From the NCBI GenBank assembly GCA_900545325.1, contig UQZE01000037.1, positions 1 to 15,894 on the forward strand: a stretch of 15,894 bases of DNA, read 5' to 3'. This stretch comes from an uncultured Eubacteriales bacterium (lineage in GTDB: Bacteria; Bacillota; Clostridia; Christensenellales; Borkfalkiaceae). Under the pieces are notes generated by a model. It was not told where the DNA came from, did no database searches, and worked only from the letters and a program-made list of their open reading frames with translations. The position numbers and the translations under genes are program-made. Shown here in pieces: positions 14,825 through 15,894 of the stretch. The first letter of the stretch is position 1, and the number at the start of each line of letters is the position of its first letter.

Positions 14825-15697
14825 TTAAATTTTTTCAGTCTTTTCCGATAATTTTTCGGCCTGTTTTAACAATTTATCGCTGACGATCACCGCAGTCGAG
14901 CGGTCGGCCTCCCCCCGCGGAACCGCAAGTTCCTTTCCGAGATACGTTTCCATCAGCCGCACGGCCTCGGAAAGCGCTTTCTCCGCGCGTTCGTCCGTTT
15001 CCCCGTAATTTCCGAAACGGGAAAGTTCGGCGCACACCCGCGGCGGCAGATATTCCCGCACGAGCGCGAAAAATTCGCCGTAGGGCAGTTCCCGCAGGTC
15101 TTCTAAATACGCAAACGCCGGAATTTCGCCCCGCCCGAAGGCCGCCCGCCGCCTTTCGCGGGATAAAACCGCCGCACCGTCCGCTAACAGCGGACGGAGA
15201 TTTTCGAGAAAGGTTTTCCGTCCGTTTTCGTCCAAAGAGGAAAACCGCCGTTTAAAAAATTCGTACGTTTCGTCGCGCTGCAAAAAGGATATGTACCGCT
15301 CTTTTAAAAACGCCGCAGTCTCTTCGTCCGCGTGAAACATATCCTCGTGCGTTACGACGTCCGCAAGCGTTCGGCCGCCCCGATAAAGACAGAAATCTTC
15401 CACGCGCGCGCCGCCGTATTCCGCCGAATGCGCGACGAGTTCTTCCCTTAAGATAAACGCGCGCACGCGCGCGCTTAAACGAAATATATAATTGCGGGCG
15501 TCCGCCTGATAGGTGGGCGACGTCCCGATCAGATCGCCTTTGAACTGCGGGAACCATGCGAAAAATTCCTCCGCGCCGTCGATGCGGAAGGACGCTTCCG
15601 TCCCGCGCGACAAGAGCGCGGGCGCACTGTCTTTAAAAAATTCACCCGTCAGCAGGCCCAGTTCTTCGCTGAACACAAGTTTTCCGTCACGCCCCAT
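14825..15697 (-). CDS. Hypothetical soluble protein, first gene of GH123 operon
   Basis: I do not recognise this 290-residue protein. It has no signal peptide or membrane segment and is rich in Glu, Arg, Ala, Phe and Leu, suggesting a mostly helical cytoplasmic protein. Notable stretches are SPTYQADARNYIFRLSARVR, TLADVVTHEDMFHADEE and AFAYLEDLRELPYGEFF. The C-terminus is charged and may form a helix (KLLKQAEKLSEKTEKI). The ATG at 15697 is chosen because it follows a GGGGGGCGG ribosome site and lies about 16 bases after the predicted transcription start; the longer frame to 15805 would cover the promoter. It precedes the GH123 gene by 12 bases with no terminator, so it is co-transcribed. A role linked to the glycosidase, such as sensing or an accessory enzyme, is only a guess. 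Confidence 0.8.
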   Translation of the reverse strand: MGRDGKLVFSEELGLLTGEFFKDSAPALLSRGTEASFRIDGAEEFFAWFPQFKGDLIGTSPTYQADARNYIFRLSARVRAFILREELVAHSAEYGGARVEDFCLYRGGRTLADVVTHEDMFHADEETAAFLKERYISFLQRDETYEFFKRRFSSLDENGRKTFLENLRPLLADGAAVLSRERRRAAFGRGEIPAFAYLEDLRELPYGEFFALVREYLPPRVCAELSRFGNYGETDERAEKALSEAVRLMETYLGKELAVPRGEADRSTAVIVSDKLLKQAEKLSEKTEKI

Positions 15698-15719
15698 ATC
15701 CGCCCCCCGTTTTCCTTTA

Positions 15720-15748
15720 ATAATAAACGTTTTGACGGCTTTTGTCAA
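15720..15748 (-). promoter_or_regulatory. Sigma-A promoter of the GH123 operon
   Basis: A perfect -35 TTGACA (15748-15743), a 17-base spacer and a -10 TATTAT (15725-15720) on the minus strand. The predicted start near 15713 leaves a short leader before the ATG at 15697. The spacer contains CGTCAAAA (15737-15730), which repeats in the palindrome at 15810-15824. Confidence 0.85.
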
Positions 15749-15809
15749 CTTCTGCGGCGCACTCGTTTTTTTCCGCTTTTTTGAATGTTTGTACAATAAT
15801 TGCAAAAAA

Positions 15810-15824
15810 CGTCAAAATTTGACG
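15810..15824. repeat. Palindrome in divergent intergenic region (candidate operator)
   Basis: CGTCAAA-A-TTTGACG forms a 15-bp inverted repeat with seven-base perfect arms. It lies between operon A and the divergent gene at the right edge. A further CGTCAAAA half-site lies within the minus-strand promoter spacer (15730-15737). The position suits a repressor controlling one or both directions; no regulator gene is visible. Confidence 0.5.
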
Positions 15825-15846
15825 ATTTTTCGGAGTGAAAATTTTT

Positions 15847-15852
15847 TATAAT
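15847..15852 (+). promoter_or_regulatory. Possible -10 box for the divergent gene
   Basis: A consensus TATAAT on the plus strand, about 25 bases before the ATG at 15878. The spaced -35 position is poor (A/T-rich, near 15824-15829); a better TTGACG at 15819-15824 is 22 bases away, too far for a normal spacer. The promoter may therefore need an activator, or start from another site. Confidence 0.45.
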
Positions 15853-15877
15853 AAAAAGAAAACGCAGGAGGAAAAAA

Positions 15878-15894
15878 ATGGAAATTTCAAAATC
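15878..15894 (+). CDS. Start of a divergent gene, cut by right edge
   Basis: An ATG at 15878 begins MEISK and runs out of the window after five codons. AGGAGG at 15866-15871 lies six bases upstream, an ideal ribosome site, which is the main support. Too little is present to identify the product. Confidence 0.65.

Noticed and set aside
13235..14851. Plus-strand open frame of 538 codons antisense to the GH123-like gene
   Set aside because: It mirrors the real gene, runs into its ribosome site, and has no recognisable protein features.
15698..15805. N-terminal extension of the 290-residue hypothetical protein to an ATG at 15805
   Set aside because: It would cover a consensus promoter with 17-base spacing; the ATG at 15697 follows the predicted transcription start and a purine-rich ribosome site.
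1..15894. Search for mobile elements, phage genes, defence genes, tRNA or rRNA
   Set aside because: No transposase, integrase, flanking repeats, tRNA-like folds or rRNA segments were seen; gene order and control sites look like ordinary chromosomal operons.

Overview
The window reads as chromosomal DNA from an anaerobic, low-to-medium GC Gram-positive bacterium, probably an uncultured gut-type member of the Clostridia. This rests on a class III (oxygen-sensitive) ribonucleotide reductase under tandem NrdR boxes, strong purine-rich Shine-Dalgarno sites, near-consensus sigma-A promoters in AT-rich gaps, a lipobox lipoprotein with an InlB-type repeat, and a surface glycosidase with a Pro-rich wall linker and membrane tail. 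The taxon is inferred; no rRNA or other marker gene is present. All complete genes lie on the minus strand, so transcription runs from right to left.

Layout in transcription order. Operon A (15748 to 12463): a promoter, an unrecognised soluble 290-residue protein, a cytoplasmic GH123/DUF4091 glycosidase, a CmpB-type membrane protein (PF06541-like) and a hairpin terminator. Operon B (12287 to 8826): two NrdR boxes, a promoter, nrdD carrying a fused C-terminal glutaredoxin-like domain, a translationally coupled thioredoxin-reductase-like flavoprotein and a terminator. Operon C (8794 to beyond position 1): a promoter bracketed by two matching inverted repeats, then nanE, a cytoplasmic GH84 hexosaminidase, a DUF4127 protein, a secreted and anchored GHL10 glycosidase with a triplicated N-terminal module, and an InlB-repeat lipoprotein cut by the left edge. 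At the far right, a divergent plus-strand gene begins just before the window ends.

How the genes may work together. Operon C looks like an amino-sugar glycan pathway that spans the envelope. The GHL10 enzyme and the lipoprotein act at the surface, the GH84 enzyme releases N-acetylhexosamine inside the cell, and NanE converts ManNAc-6-P to GlcNAc-6-P. DUF4127 has no known function and sits in the middle of this set. Operon A adds a second N-acetylhexosaminidase-like enzyme (GH123). Operon B looks like a self-contained anaerobic dNTP module in which the reductant is built into NrdD as a redoxin domain and recharged by the coupled flavoprotein. No mobile element, CRISPR array, tRNA or rRNA was seen.
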